Positions 46,181-57,967 of a stretch of 64,000 nt of DNA are shown here, piece by piece (position 1 is the stretch's first letter; every line of letters begins with the position of its first letter). Origin of the DNA: Anaeramoeba flamelloides (lineage: Eukaryota; Metamonada; Anaeramoebidae). The position numbers and the translations under genes are program-made. The DNA lies in assembly GCA_027625915.1 (NCBI GenBank), contig JANTQA010000020.1:992001-1056000 (forward strand), written 5' to 3'. The notes under the pieces were generated by a model. It was given only the letters and a program-made list of their open reading frames with translations. It was not told the DNA's origin and did not search any database.

Positions 46181-49100
46181 TTATTTATTGTTTTTTAATT
46201 CATTTTCTAATTTGTCTATAATTAATTGAACCTTTTGACAATCTTCGGGTTGTTTATTTATTTTATGCAATTCAAAAGTTTTATATAATAGAGGTATTGT
46301 AATATCGGATAAATGTATATAATCAAAGGCCGTAGCTAATAAAAACCAGATTTCCGGTTCTTTATTTTGTTCTAGCAATATTTCTTTTAATAAATATATG
46401 GCAACTTCGATTTGCCCCAATTCTATTAAAAAATTACAGGTTTGAATTCGAAGTTCTAAAGGCGGGAGATTTGATTTTATTTGATCATTGCGTGTTTCTT
46501 CACTTTCCAATTCTTTGATTATTTTTTCGTTTTCATTTTCATTTAATTCTTCTTCTTTTTGTTCCAAAAATTCGATATTTTCTTTAAATATTTTTTCTTG
46601 TTCATTTTTATTGATGTTGGGATTATTTAAAGTTAAAATATCCTCGCGTATCTCTTCGACAACTTGAAGAAATTCCGATTCATTTGAGAGAAAATTTTCA
46701 ATATCTAGATTGTTCCAAAGAGAAATGCTTGTGAATAAGGAAGATTTTGCATCTTCATTCCGTTCTTGTGAGATTCTTAAATTGCAAAGAGTTAAATATG
46801 ACTCAAAATTATCTTCAGATAATTCAAATGCCTTTTTTAAATAATTTTCGCATCTTTCTTCTGCATCCTCATCAAAACACAGATCAGTCATGTAAATCTC
46901 AACAAGAGAGCATAATCCAGAAATTATTTCTTTTATAAGATTTTCTAATTTTGTTTTCATTTCTTCAGTTTGGTTTGTTTTTTTTTTAATCGATTCGAAT
47001 TCGTTAATTAAAATTTCAATACCCTTTTCAAAGCATTCAACTGATTCTTCACCCTTGTATAGTTGTCCTAAATACATATAAGGCACTTCGGATTTTAATG
47101 ACTGGAATTTAATACTCTGATTAAACATCTATAATGTATTTTTATATGTTTTAGAATTTAAATAATAATAATAATAATAATAATAATCAAATAATAAGAA
47201 TATATTTATTTAGTTGTTAAAAAGAATTGATTATCAAAACCCGACAAAAGTAAATTTGATTAAATTGATAAATTAAACAAAACAATAATAATAAAAAAAA
47301 CAACAATTATATTGAATTAAAGAGATCATACTAATTTGTTTAGTTTTCAACGTTATAATATTCTGTTAGTTTCTCTAGTTCTTAGTAAAAGATAATTTTC
47401 AAACTTTAGTATTATTATTAGGGATTTTCATCAAAGAGGGGAGAAAGTTATTTTTAAAAAAGTATGATAAAAAAAGTTTTTAATATATTACTAAAAATAG
47501 CTCTATTTGAGTTTTTTGACTGTTTTAAAGTCAATTTTGAAAGTGTTTTTTTTTTCTTTTTGATCAAAAAAATCATTTATAAAAATTTTTTTCCTATTAA
47601 AATAATTTCTCATACAGAAGGGAAAACTTATACCAATATTTTATTGTTTAAAAAATTGTTTGTATCCTTACCATATTGCACATTTTTTATTGGAAATGGC
47701 AGTTCCTCGTTTTCTCCAAAAAAAGTATTTAGTTTTTTTTCATTTTTTGCAAATATAATGAAGAGCACATTTTAAAATGAAAACTAGGTGGTAAATAAAT
47801 AAATCAGTAGTAATATTACTCCTAATTTTATTTTATCAATTTACGAATAGAAACACTTTAAATTAAAATGATTTTTTATGAAATGTAAAAAAAAATGGAC
47901 AACTTTTTTGGAAAGACCTTATGTTTAAAAAAAATAGAGAACCAAAAGTTTGAAAAAATATTGCTTAGACACTTTGATTGGTTTTTTAAAAAAAGTTTGA
48001 GTGAGTCTTGATAAAACTTTTGTTTCTGACTTTTTGAAAATGGCTGTATATAAGGTATTTCCAAAAAAGTGGGACATTTTTTTTTTTACATTTCATAAAA
48101 AATCATCTTTGTTAGTGGAGCTATTTGTTAATTGACAATACCAAATTACGTTTAATATTAATACCAATTGAATCAATGACTATAGTTTTCATTTTAAAAT
48201 GTGATCTTCATTATATTTGCAAAAAATGAAAAAAAACTAAACACTTTTTTGGAGAAAATGAGGAACGGCCATTTTCAATAGAAAACGTGCAATATGGTAA
48301 GGATACAAGCAATTTTTTAAACAATCAAATGCAGTTATATGTTATCAATTCTATTTGAAAATTTGTCGAGATTAAACAAGTTTTGTAAACGATTTTTTCG
48401 ATCAAAAAGAAAATAATAAACAACCAATTTTCGCCCCTAAAAAATATCAGATAAAATCGAGATCAGAAAATTTAATATCTTTTATTTCTGCAATACAATA
48501 CTAACAAACAAATTGAATTATTATCAAGAATCAATAAATGGCAGTTAACGATTTTGAATATTTGAATACTTTTTTGAATATTGGGTTTCATAAATATATT
48601 TTAAAATAAATTTGCCCCGCTTTTTCGGAAATAGCTTAAATAACTTACAACCGCTCCAACCCTACCGTAAAAAATTTCAGACATAGAAATTGATTTCCCA
48701 TTTATAAGCTTTTATTTTGTCTGATAAACCGTAAAAAGGGTTCTGAAAGTTTAACATAAAACCATAAAATTTGTAATAGAAGATTAAAAAATTTAGGTAA
48801 TCCAATTTTTTGGTTACTTTGGTTTTGGAAATTGACAAACAAATTGATAAAAAAAACTTGTCATTAATGTGGATCTTCAATTTTCAAAATTGTTAAAATC
48901 TCACAGGTTTACATTTTTTAAAAGCAATAATCGAAAAACACTTTCAAGTTTTTGTTTTTTCTTTTCTTTTGAGATTCGCTTTTTGTCATTGTTTTTTAAA
49001 AAAAAAATTTCTCTAAAAAGGAAGCAAGAGAAATTGAAATTTTTCTCTTACTTGAAAAATTGAATTTTCTATTACATAAAACACAATTTTATTAATGAAA

Positions 49101-49974
49101 ACCAATCTCAATGTCTTAGAAAATTTTTACGGTAGGGTTGGGATGGCTGTGCATTTTGCCATTCTATTGAATCACTTGTGACTAAATTTTCTTTAAAAAG
49201 TAACATAGAACTCAAACTTGAAAAAATTATGGTAATAAAACAAAAAACTGATTGGTGAGATCTTTAATTTTGGTGGTTTTGAATGTAACTATTTGATTGT
49301 TTTGTTTTTTTTATCAATTTGATTGAAATTCAAGATCTTTTGGACAAAAGATTAGAATATCTTGCCTTTTTCTCTGAGTAGTTAATTTTGAAGTATTCAA
49401 CTGTAATTTTTGAAAAATTGTTTTGTTTCTTATTTGTTCTACTTTCGTAATGGGAATTAAAAAGATTATTTACCTCAATTGCCTCTTCTTGGTTTCCAGT
49501 TTCAAGAAAAATCATTCCAAGTGTGTCCATTGTCGTTGTGTCATTAGGAACAAGTAAAAGTGCTTTTGAATATAACTAAAATATTGATTTCAAAAAAGAG
49601 TTTTATTAACGATTTATCGAATCACAAGAAATAAAAAAAAAAGAAACAATTTTAATTTGATTACGTGATGGTTGATCGAGAAAATTAAAAAAAAAAATTC
49701 ATCAAGTGTAAGTGTAATTTGGATTCAAACAAAGGTTTTAAAAGTCTTTTATTGAATGAAAATTATTCTTTACAAGAAAAAGTGCGTCAAAAAAAGAAAT
49801 CAAAATATTTACATCAACAGCCTGCTGAAAATTAAATTGACTTAAAGCCTTCTCTGCTTTTACTTTTAATTCTTCTGCCTTTTTTGTTTTAGATTTCTGT
49901 TTTATTTGTTTACGTTGTTTTTGTCTGTTTTTTTTTTGTTTTCTTCGCAGGTTTTTGTTTCTCTTATAGCTCAT
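46181..49974 (-). CDS. Acl4-like TPR chaperone of ribosomal protein L4
   Basis: Three exons on minus: 49974-49813, 49575-49474, 47128-46181; 403 residues (yeast Acl4 387). Donors are GTAAAT and GTAAAT, acceptors TTTTAG and TTATAG, all phase 0. The joined protein reads ...AEKALSQFNFQQAVD-LYSKALLLVPNDTTTMDTLG MIFLETGNQEEAIE-MFNQSIKFQSLKSEVPYMYLG, which restores two TPR helices across both junctions. The N-terminus is very basic (SYKRNKNLRRKQKKNRQKQR), fitting nuclear import or rRNA contact. The middle has an acidic Glu-rich segment (EQKEEELNENENEKIIKELE), and the C-terminus has further TPR-like helices (EILLEQNKEPEIWFLLATAF). Acl4 binds newly made ribosomal protein Rpl4 and carries it to the nucleus. 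Family assignment rests on architecture and the TPR pattern, not on a signature motif. Intron 2 (2345 bp) carries a long inverted repeat. Confidence 0.78.
47550..47925 (-). repeat. Fam4 partial copy, inverted
   Basis: Reverse complement of 48054-48425. Matches include GCACATTTTTTATTGGAAAT/ATTTTCAATAGAAAACGTGC, GTTTGTATCCTTACCATATT and TTTTTTGCAAATATAATGAA. The left part of Fam4 is present up to about 47550, then the match ends. The frame at 47464-47775 is a by-product. Confidence 0.85.
48054..48640 (+). repeat. Fam4 full-length copy
   Basis: Starts AAGGTATTTCCAAAAAAGTG and ends CCCCGCTTTTTCGGAAATAG; the two ends are inverted. It aligns along its length with 57968-58560, for example TACATTTCATAAAAAATCAT, GATCAAAAAGAAAATAATAA and TCAGATAAAATCGAGATCAG. 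Confidence 0.88.
48647..49151. repeat. 505-bp element with ~33-bp inverted ends
   Basis: Left end CCAACCCTACCGTAAAAAAT (within 48647-48678) and right end ACGGTAGGGTTGGGATGG (49119-49151) are inverted. No other copy was seen in the window. It starts seven bases after Fam4. Confidence 0.75.
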
Positions 49975-51574
49975 TGGTATGTTGATTTGAAAAAAGAATT
50001 TCAACAAAAAAGTAAAAAATGAACAAGTAATTTCGATTTTTCATGTCAAGAATAGAATAAAAAAGTGGTAAAAAATTTGTTAATTCACCACACTCTGTTT
50101 TTAAGAATTATTTCAAATTTGAAAAGGAAACACAAAGATCAAAATTAAAATAACTTTCAATTTCAAAGTTTTTATCACTAATTCTCTTAAAAATTTACAA
50201 TTTTCACTTTTTGGATTTTGTACTTTTTTAAAAAATAGTTTCAAGTTATAGAAAGTACTGTAGTCAAAATAACCTGTGCAAAAAAATTTAATGTACGTTT
50301 CAAAATAAAAAGTGTGTTTTTTTGTTATAGAAGACCTATACATTAACCAATCCAAGAAACTGATAATAAAGCATAAAAAAATATGATATTGGTTTCTTAA
50401 AGTTCTATTATTGAAAAAGAAATTCTAAAAATGAAGGATCAAAGTGCTAAAAATATATCTCAAAAAATAGAGTTAATTTTTGCAGAAAATTTTAATCAAA
50501 AAACCAAAAAATTCCAAAAAATTGAAAATATTCTGAAATATTTTCAACTATTTGCATGAATAATTTAAAATTTACTGAAAATAACCAGACCTTTACTTTC
50601 AAAATTGATTTGAACTTAGGTATACTATTTAGTAGTAGATTGGATGTTGCCTTGGTACAAGAATAAAAAAAAGCTCGGATAATATCTTGAAACACCACTA
50701 GTATTAAAAAATAAAATTGCAAAAAAAAAGTTAGACAAAACTAAAATTGCAATTATCATTTCATACTCCTACTTGTTAATTGAGCTTATTCACAATATAA
50801 CCAACATTCCAGTTCTTAAACTTCTTGAGGCTATTGTATTTATTGTTGTCAAATGTACCACGATTTTGAAAAGTCTCTAGTCTAGAAAAAAAGGTTTATT
50901 TTGGTGTAAAAAATTTTCAATGAATGTGACAATGAATTTTCTTTAAACTCAACTTTAGGATATTTTTTTGAAGAGATAATAACTAATAGTTTCGGAAACA
51001 CTCTACTCATTTAAAAAAAACTCAAATACAGAAAAAAAATAACTGATGATAAATATTGGAAAATCAAAGAAAAAATATTTTTTCCAATTTAAAACATTAA
51101 ATTATTCTTTAATAGTCCAAATGATTAGTTTCCTATTTGAAATATATTCATTAGATTTAAAATACTTTTAAAGTATAATAAAATGACCTCTTATCTGTGA
51201 ATAAAAAAGTTTTCAAATTTTTTACAATTAAATTGAAAAAAAATATTACTGGAAAATTGGATTTTCCAATTTAAATTGTTAAATATCTTTAAAAACATTT
51301 TTTGATCAAAGATCCTTTATTAACCAATAGTTTATATTCTAATTGAAGTTAGTAAAAAGGGTAAAATTAGCAAATATTTAATTTTTTTTTGAAAAAATTT
51401 TTTCATGATCGTGACGTATTATAGCTTGTGCACGCATTATTTTGATCACTGTAAACTAATATTTTTAATTGGGATAACTTTAAAAAATTTCAAACAATGA
51501 CATATTGTATTAGTTTTTTAAAGTCAATTATTTTAGATTCCTTTTTTTCACTTTAAGGTTTAAAATTACTATGG

Positions 51575-52078
51575 GGTGAAAAATAATTATCTTATGTTAG
51601 CAAAAAGTTCAAGTTCTTTCCATTAATAGCAAATTGATCATTAGCTTGGTATGGATTTTAATAGTTCGTTCAAAAAGTGAAATTTAGGATTTTTTTTTTT
51701 TTAAAGTAAAGAATTGAAGAGTCATAGGATAATAAACTGGAACGTTTTTTAATAAAGAAATACGATTTTTTTGTTGTAAATTGAATTTGTATTTGTCGTT
51801 TACTAAATTAACGAAAAAAAAATCTTTTTTTTTGAAAATAACCAAATAAAACCAAAAATAAATCAAAATTTTACAAGATAACCCAAAAAAACAGCCATTA
51901 AATTAACAACACACAAATCTAGTAGTTTTATAATCATAAATTTGGATTTTCGTTTAAAAACTAAAAAAAAAAAATTCATTTCGTAACAGCTATTAAAATT
52001 CATATCAAGCTAAAGATCAATTAGTTAATAATGGAAAGAACTTGAACTTTTTGCTAACACAAGATAATCATTTTTTCC
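51575..52078. repeat. Fam6-type element, ~504 bp, ~90-bp inverted ends
   Basis: Left arm ATTATCTTATGTTAGCAAAA, GTTCAAGTTCTTTCCATTA and GCTTGGTATGGATTTTAATA; the reverse complement of the right arm reads ATTATCTTGTGTTAGCAAAA, GTTCAAGTTCTTTCCATTA and GCTTGATATGAATTTTAATA. The inner arm resembles 35575-35600 (GCTTGATATGGGTTTTAATA), so the two elements are distant relatives. Confidence 0.82.
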
Positions 52079-52636
52079 TTCTGCTGGAATTATCCAGATT
52101 AATAGACTTATAACCCCCATTTATTTTTTACAGAAGGTAATAGTACAAATATGACACAAGGAGACAATTTAACATTGATAAACAAAGGCCCTTTATCAAC
52201 TTTAGAGAAATGAGTTATTATTTTTAAAAACAAATATTTTTTCTCAATTCATTTCAAGTAGAAAGATCTTGGTTGTGTTTTTTGAATTTTTTGATTTAAC
52301 GAAAAAAATAAAATTTACAAGACATTTTTATTATTTGGAAGTCAAATTTTAGTAATTTCATATCTAGTTTGTATAGACAAACCACATTTTCAAATTTAAT
52401 CTTGTTTTAGAAAATATCAGAAAAATTAATCAAATATTGAATCCTTGAAGATCCATAAAAAATTGTAATGTTAATTTATTTATAAATTTTATTAATTGAT
52501 CTATAATAACACCATTTTGATGATCATTTCTAATATATTTTGTTACCAAGATATAGTTTATTAATTTTTTTACAGGGGTAAAAAGTAATTATATTTTTTT
52601 CTAATAAGAAAATAAGTACATACACTTATATACAAT

Positions 52637-52824
52637 CAGTTCCACTTTTAAGGTATAAACTTCAATGAAAATTAAAGCACAATAAAATTCTCAAATTAAG
52701 GCATAAAATTTGGATTCTAGTAAAAGAATTTGTAAAAAAAAAAAAATCCAAATTTTGTACCTTAATTTGAGATTTTTTTGTTCCTTAAATTTCATTGAAA
52801 TTTTGCATCTTAAAAGTCAAACTG
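52637..52824. repeat. 188-bp hairpin element, ~80-bp arms
   Basis: 52637-52716 and the reverse complement of 52745-52824 align throughout (CAGTTCCACTTTTAAGGTAT and CAGTTTGACTTTTAAGATGC; TCTCAAATTAAGGCATAAAA and TCTCAAATTAAGGTACAAAA; TTTGGATT), with a loop of about 28 bases. A fold-back miniature element, or a source of hairpin RNA. Confidence 0.82.
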
Positions 52825-53087
52825 GCTATACTAATTTGTTATTTGAAATAAAATTATTTGAAAAAATAAAAAATAAACTAATTTTACTTTGAGACAAAAA
52901 ATTGATACACATTCCCCAGAAATAATAAATAAAAATGAAGCAGTAATTTTTTATTTATATTATTCAATAAAAAAAATTTTTCAAGATCTTAACAAGTTTT
53001 CATTAGATTATTAAAAAATAATTCCCCCCGTATAATTATTTAGAATTTGAAAAAATATGAAAGAAATAGGAAACTGAAAGTTAATAT

Positions 53088-53210
53088 CTTTTTCAGTCAA
53101 AGTGGCTCAGTTATATTGAAGACATATATCACATTCTATGTATTTGATTCATTATTCTTCTTGAGAGAAAATTTCAATTTTGAGATTAAAATCATTTTTA
53201 CTCTTTTTTT
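53088..53210 (-). repeat. Fam10 partial copy
   Basis: TTTCAGTCAAAGTGGCTCAG is a two-base variant of the Fam10 end. It is followed, as in Fam10, by TTCTTCTTGAGAGAAAATTT...GATTAAAATCATTTTTAC. The rest is missing. Confidence 0.55.
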
Positions 53211-54309
53211 AAATTATTATTTTTATATATTTTGCTTATTCCCTTTTTTTTTTTTCTTCCTATTTTTTTTTTTTTTTATTCAAAAGTAAATTTGAAAAAA
53301 AAAATGATTGAAACTCCAAATTAATATTAAGAAAAATTAGGCTTTGTATGCTCTTTTAAAATTCATACACTAACAAGTAAAAAATATTATTGCTAATAAT
53401 TTCAGTTTCCTAAAGAACTTGAGAAATTTTTCACAAGACATTCAAATGAAAAGGGAACAAAATTTTTTTAATATTTTTTTTTTTTTTGATATTTATGGTT
53501 TGTTCAGACTTTTCTTTAATGATTATTGACTCTAATACTAATTTTATTAATTTTCGTCTTTCTAAATAAACTAAGTTTGGTTGATTCTTATTAATAAAGT
53601 GACTTTTTCATTTTTGGCTGGGCAATTTTGAGTGAAGTAGAGTTTAATTACAAATCTAAATTTTATCTATTAACTGTTTTTTTGTTCTGGATATTAAAAT
53701 AAGGCCAAAATTGAAAGTAAAAAAAAAAAAATCATAAAATAAGAAATCGAACATGATCAAAAAGACTTTAACAAAAAAAAAAAAAAAAAGTAATCTGTTT
53801 TTTCTGAGATTTTCAGAATTAAATTTGTTTTAAAGTTTTATGTTTGTTTAAAGTGAAAATTTTGATTAAAAAAGTGTACTTTCCAACAAACTACGACCTC
53901 TACTTCATTTTTAAAGAAAGATACCCAGGATATTTAAACAGAAAACTTTCAAAAAGTGCCAATTCTGAGAAAGTTTTAACTTTTTTAAAATAAAAAACTT
54001 CAATAAAAATTTCAAAAAAGTCCACACATTATTAAAACTACTAACGAAAAAAAAAAATTTAAAATTCTCAAGTTTTATTTTTCTTTAAAATATTTTTCCT
54101 AGAAAAGGATATTAATTGTATTTTAAAATTATATAATAAATAATGATCAAAATAAAATGAAAAATTGGCGATTATAGACTTGAATTGAAAATAAAAATAA
54201 TCAAAAGATTAAACTTGCTTAATATAAAAAGAATAATTTGAAAGTGCACAAGAAATCAAGAAAGAAATCAAGAAAGAAAGAACAAAAGAAATGATTTCTT
54301 TGAAATTTT

Positions 54310-55629
54310 TTATTTTTTGACTTGTTTACCATTTACAAAAGTTTTGTGAATATTACGGTCATCACCCAAATATATCCATTTTTGGAAACGGTCTTCAATA
54401 GAATCTGTATTAAAGGAATCAAAAGGGCCATTCTCTACATCGGTTTTCACCCATAAGGCGTCAAAGTGTTTGTATAATTCAAAATTACCAATTTTGTGAT
54501 CCAACCCAATACTTTTCGCACTACCCAAAGTAGCTAAATGGAATCCTTCACGGAAATCGATTTCGTTATGCTTGTCTTGTGTTTCAAAAGATTTGGCCTT
54601 CGAGCAAATGATTGTATCCCTGATGCATTGTAGCATTGAAGATGCATACCCACCTGAGACGTCTGTTCCTAGCCCGACCTTGATTTCCATGTCCAACAGC
54701 TGCCTAAGATTTAGGCAACCTGAGGAAAGTGTAAAATTTGAATTGGCACAATGGGCGATCGACGCGCCGACTTTTTGATACAATTTCCTTTCTTCGTCTG
54801 TTAAGTAGACGCCATGCGCCATGATCGTTTTGTCATTTAAAAGCCCGTGCTTGTAATACACGTCCGAGTAACTTTTACATTCGGGGTGAAGATCTTTAAC
54901 CCAAGCTACCTCGTCCTTATTTTCAGAGACATGCGATTGGATTCTCAAATCGTTTTTTTTTGCAATTTCGCCCAGCTGATACATCAAATCGGGATCGCAT
55001 GTTGGTACAAACCTTGGGGTGATGATGGGCTCAACGAGGTCTGTTGGTTTGTTTTTGACATACTCAACAAAGGCTTCTGTGTCTCGAATGGAATCGCTTG
55101 TCGTCTCAATATAGTTGTCGGGGCTATTTCGGTTCATGTTCACCTTCCCAATGATCGCTCTTTGCCCATACTTTGCACACAAATCGACTAAAATTTTGCA
55201 TGAGTCAAGATGGATGGTTCCAAAATAACACGTCGTCGTGGTACCTTGCTGTAAATTCCTTTTGACAAACCTTGAATAAACTAAATTGGCATAATCTGCT
55301 TCTTGGAATTTTGATTCGGTTGGGAACGTATATTTGATTAACCAATCAAGTAATGGCAAGTCTGTTCCTAAGCCAACATTGACAGATTGTGGTGCGTGCG
55401 CATGTGCGTCAACAAATCCTGGTACCATAAAGCCATTGCCTAAGTCATTAATAATCGATTCTTGGAATTTGTATCGGTTTCTTAATTCATCCAGTTCGCT
55501 AATTGGCTTCAAAAATTCAATTTTCCCATAGAGATTAACACCCAAAACATGGTTGCTTAAATGTTGGAATTTTTTAAGTCCCAAAGTATGAAAAAAGTCT
55601 CCTTTAAATACCTTTGTAATTAAGCTCAT
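54310..55629 (-). CDS. GDA: Guanine deaminase
   Basis: Single exon, 439 residues (human 454), starting MSLITKVFKGDFFHTLG. It converts guanine to xanthine plus ammonia. Amidohydrolase metal ligands and motifs are all present: PGFVDAHAHAPQ (His76, His78), the GDA-typical DLPLLDWLIKYTFPTE (human LPLLEWLTKYTFPAE), GTTTTCYFGTIH, GKVNMNRNSPDNY, IQSHVSENKDEVAWVKDL with its His, IMAHGVYLTDEE, SIAHCANSNFTLSSG, and the catalytic Asp in VGLGTDVSGGYASSML. It ends with VNGKQVKK. The gene is the least AT-rich in the window and has no intron, so its plus-strand frames (54572-55531) are shadows. No purine-pathway neighbours are linked. Confidence 0.97.
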   Translation of the reverse strand: MSLITKVFKGDFFHTLGLKKFQHLSNHVLGVNLYGKIEFLKPISELDELRNRYKFQESIINDLGNGFMVPGFVDAHAHAPQSVNVGLGTDLPLLDWLIKYTFPTESKFQEADYANLVYSRFVKRNLQQGTTTTCYFGTIHLDSCKILVDLCAKYGQRAIIGKVNMNRNSPDNYIETTSDSIRDTEAFVEYVKNKPTDLVEPIITPRFVPTCDPDLMYQLGEIAKKNDLRIQSHVSENKDEVAWVKDLHPECKSYSDVYYKHGLLNDKTIMAHGVYLTDEERKLYQKVGASIAHCANSNFTLSSGCLNLRQLLDMEIKVGLGTDVSGGYASSMLQCIRDTIICSKAKSFETQDKHNEIDFREGFHLATLGSAKSIGLDHKIGNFELYKHFDALWVKTDVENGPFDSFNTDSIEDRFQKWIYLGDDRNIHKTFVNGKQVKK

Positions 55630-55919
55630 TTTAATTTTTGTTGAAAAACAAAGCTAGGAAAATTTTAAAAGAAAAAAAAAATGAAAGGTATTTTTAATTG
55701 CTTAATATTAGATAATAGACAAGAAGAGTAAGGAAGAGTGAACTAGCAATACTAAAATTGATTATTTGAAATTTGAGGATTGGTTAAAGCTGTTTCAAGG
55801 TCCAACTTTTTGCAAATGTGAAACAAAAATGTTAATTTACTACGATTTGTATTTTAAGGGAAAAAATTTTCAAATTCCTTTTTTCAAATAGATTAGAGCT
55901 ACAAATTATAACCCTACTT

Positions 55920-56075
55920 CTTTGAAAATTACATTACCCTTGTTTCTTTTTCAAATAGAGACCTCAAATTACTAACATTTTCTTTGAAAGACTCTATATA
56001 TAAAAGAAAAAACTGTAAAAAGGAAGTGAATATTTTTTTCCCCTTTATTATTCAAATACCAGTACGAGTAGATAG
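55920..56075 (+). repeat. Fam10 internal fragment
   Basis: Matches the reverse complement of 40780-40905: TTTCAAATAGAGACC.CAAAT, GAAGTGAA..TTTTT and TTATTATTCAAATACCAGTA in order. The ends are missing. Confidence 0.5.
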
Positions 56076-56484
56076 ATAAAATTTGTTATATTGTGTACCA
56101 ATTGTGAGATCTGAAACTTTCATTGTCAGTTTGAGGTTGACCAAAAAGGAATTATTTTTTTGAAAACTCGTTTCCAGTTTAAAAATTCAAGAAGGAAAAT
56201 TTCATCGATTTATAGTGTTTTTATCAACAATACGGAATTAATTATTTTCGGTTTTGATTTTTCTTTAGGTTTTGGCTGAGGTTCAATTTTTTAAAAAGTC
56301 TCAAAAAGTTGGTTTTTGAAATCCAGTAATTGCCACAAGAGTTATTAGAATCCCTTTTTTTTTTTTAGGTATTCAATAATGAGAATATATTGGTTAGGAT
56401 TCCATAAAATTAAAAAATATTTTTACCTTCAAATAATTATCCTTGAAAATGAAATTGGGGTATATTCTTGAATTTTTCAAAAGT

Positions 56485-56735
56485 TCTTTTTTACTGATAA
56501 AATGCAATTTATGTTTGGAAATTTTTACTTGATTTTCCTTTTTGAAATTTTTATACTCAACTTTTGAATCAAGCATTTTATGAAGTCAAGTGTTAAGAAA
56601 CTCTATAAAATTAGTTGCTCTTTAAAATATTCTTTTTCAGAAAATGTTTGATAAGATACAGTTCTAAGATTTATAAAAAAGGAAATTGAACTAAAAATTT
56701 TTTACAATTTATCAGTATTTCAAGGGCAATTGACA
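56485..56735 (-). repeat. Fam9 copy, inverted
   Basis: Reverse complement of 28590-28838. GCATTTTATGAAGTCAAGTG and CTTGATTTTCCTTTTTGAAA are nearly unchanged. The minus-strand frame 56394-56576 derives from it. Confidence 0.7.
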
Positions 56736-57967
56736 AACCAATTTATTTATTTTCAACCTAAATATCCTTTTAGATAATAATACTTGAAAAAAAATCATTT
56801 GGATTTTGATATCCTATCAATTATTATCGAAAAAACAAATAACTCCTATGATAACTTTACTGTAAAAAATGAAATAAAAATTTTTTTATTACTAAAAAAA
56901 GCGAAAGAAAAGAGAAAGAAAAGAAAGGGCTTTATTGATAAGGATTAAGTGACCAAGATCTCTTAATCTGTTAAAGAGAGAGAAAGAGATTTGAAGGGAC
57001 TAAATTTGTGTCTTCTAATTCAAAGAGTTGTCAAAAGAACTTTTTAATTACAGCTATTTGAAGTATTTTAAACTCAATTTATTTTTCTAAATTAAAAGAA
57101 GAGTATAAAAAATATTAAATATATTTAAACTTGTAAGAAAGGTTTTTTTATATAACCATGGTTAATTGAATAATTGGTTATTTCCATTTTTTTTAATTGA
57201 TGCCGAAAGTATCAAAAGCCAAATTATTATATCTCTGTTTGGGAAGTGTAACAGTCAACAGAAGTTAATTCCTAATACAAGGCATTTCACAGTAATCACT
57301 TGGAGATGATCACCATACTAATTAAATACTTCAATAATAATAAAAACAATTACCACCGCCATTTATCTTGTTCATTAATTAACTATTAATTTTTACTTAC
57401 ACAGTTGATTATTTTACTTCTTCTCAACTTAAAAAAAAAAAAATTACATATAAATAAAAATATTTTTTTGAGAAAAAATAGGAATCCCAAAAAAAGGATA
57501 AATAATAAAATCTGTAATTTTTTAAACATTTTTTAGAAATATTTTTTTCAATCTCTGTTATAATTATCAAAATTATCATTTTTTTTTTTTTGACAAAACA
57601 ATATAATCCATAAGCTATTTTGTTGTTTTCACAAAAAAAAAAAAAAAAATAAGAGAGATTTATTGAGGGAAAGATAGAAGAAAAATAAAATGAGGGTAGG
57701 GATTAGTAGAAAATTTTTTATTCACAAAAAAAAATCCATTTATATTGCAAACTCGTGTAAAAGATACAAATCTAATAAAAAATCTAAAAAAAAATATGTT
57801 AAAATTATTGATATGGTGAATATCCGAGTAAACAAACTAGATTACAAATCGAAGAGAAGTTATCAAAATAAATAAAATAATAAATACTTCTAACTAATTA
57901 TATTAAAAACACTAGATAAATTAAAACAGATTTCTTCACTAAGAAAAAAAAATCAACAAAAAGCAGA

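Larger units (their letters stand above)
47129..49473 (-). other. Giant Acl4-like gene intron (2345 bp)
   Basis: Holds two Fam4 copies in opposite orientation (47550-47925 and 48054-48640) and a 505-bp inverted-end element (48647-49151), as well as an AAT microsatellite near 47161-47190. It runs from GTAAAT (49473 downward) to ATTATAG. Confidence 0.8.
49975..54309. other. Intergenic between Acl4-like gene and guanine deaminase
   Basis: Contains a Fam6-type element (51575-52078), a hairpin element (52637-52824) and a partial Fam10 copy (53088-53210). The remainder (49975-51570, 53300-54309) is AT-rich without a gene or repeat I can support; the short frames there are low-complexity. Confidence 0.5.

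Noticed and set aside
50113-53289. Several 60-80-codon frames on both strands
   Set aside because: Low-complexity Phe/Lys/Ile strings in repeat-bearing AT-rich DNA; no domains and no conservation between strands or copies.
54572-55531. Plus-strand frames of 65-114 codons
   Set aside because: Antisense shadows of the guanine deaminase gene, which explains their normal-looking composition.
57690-57875. 61-codon Lys-rich plus-strand frame starting MRVGISRKFFIHKKK
   Set aside because: No homology, no intron partner found, and the length is within chance for this base composition. RNA evidence would be needed to revive it.
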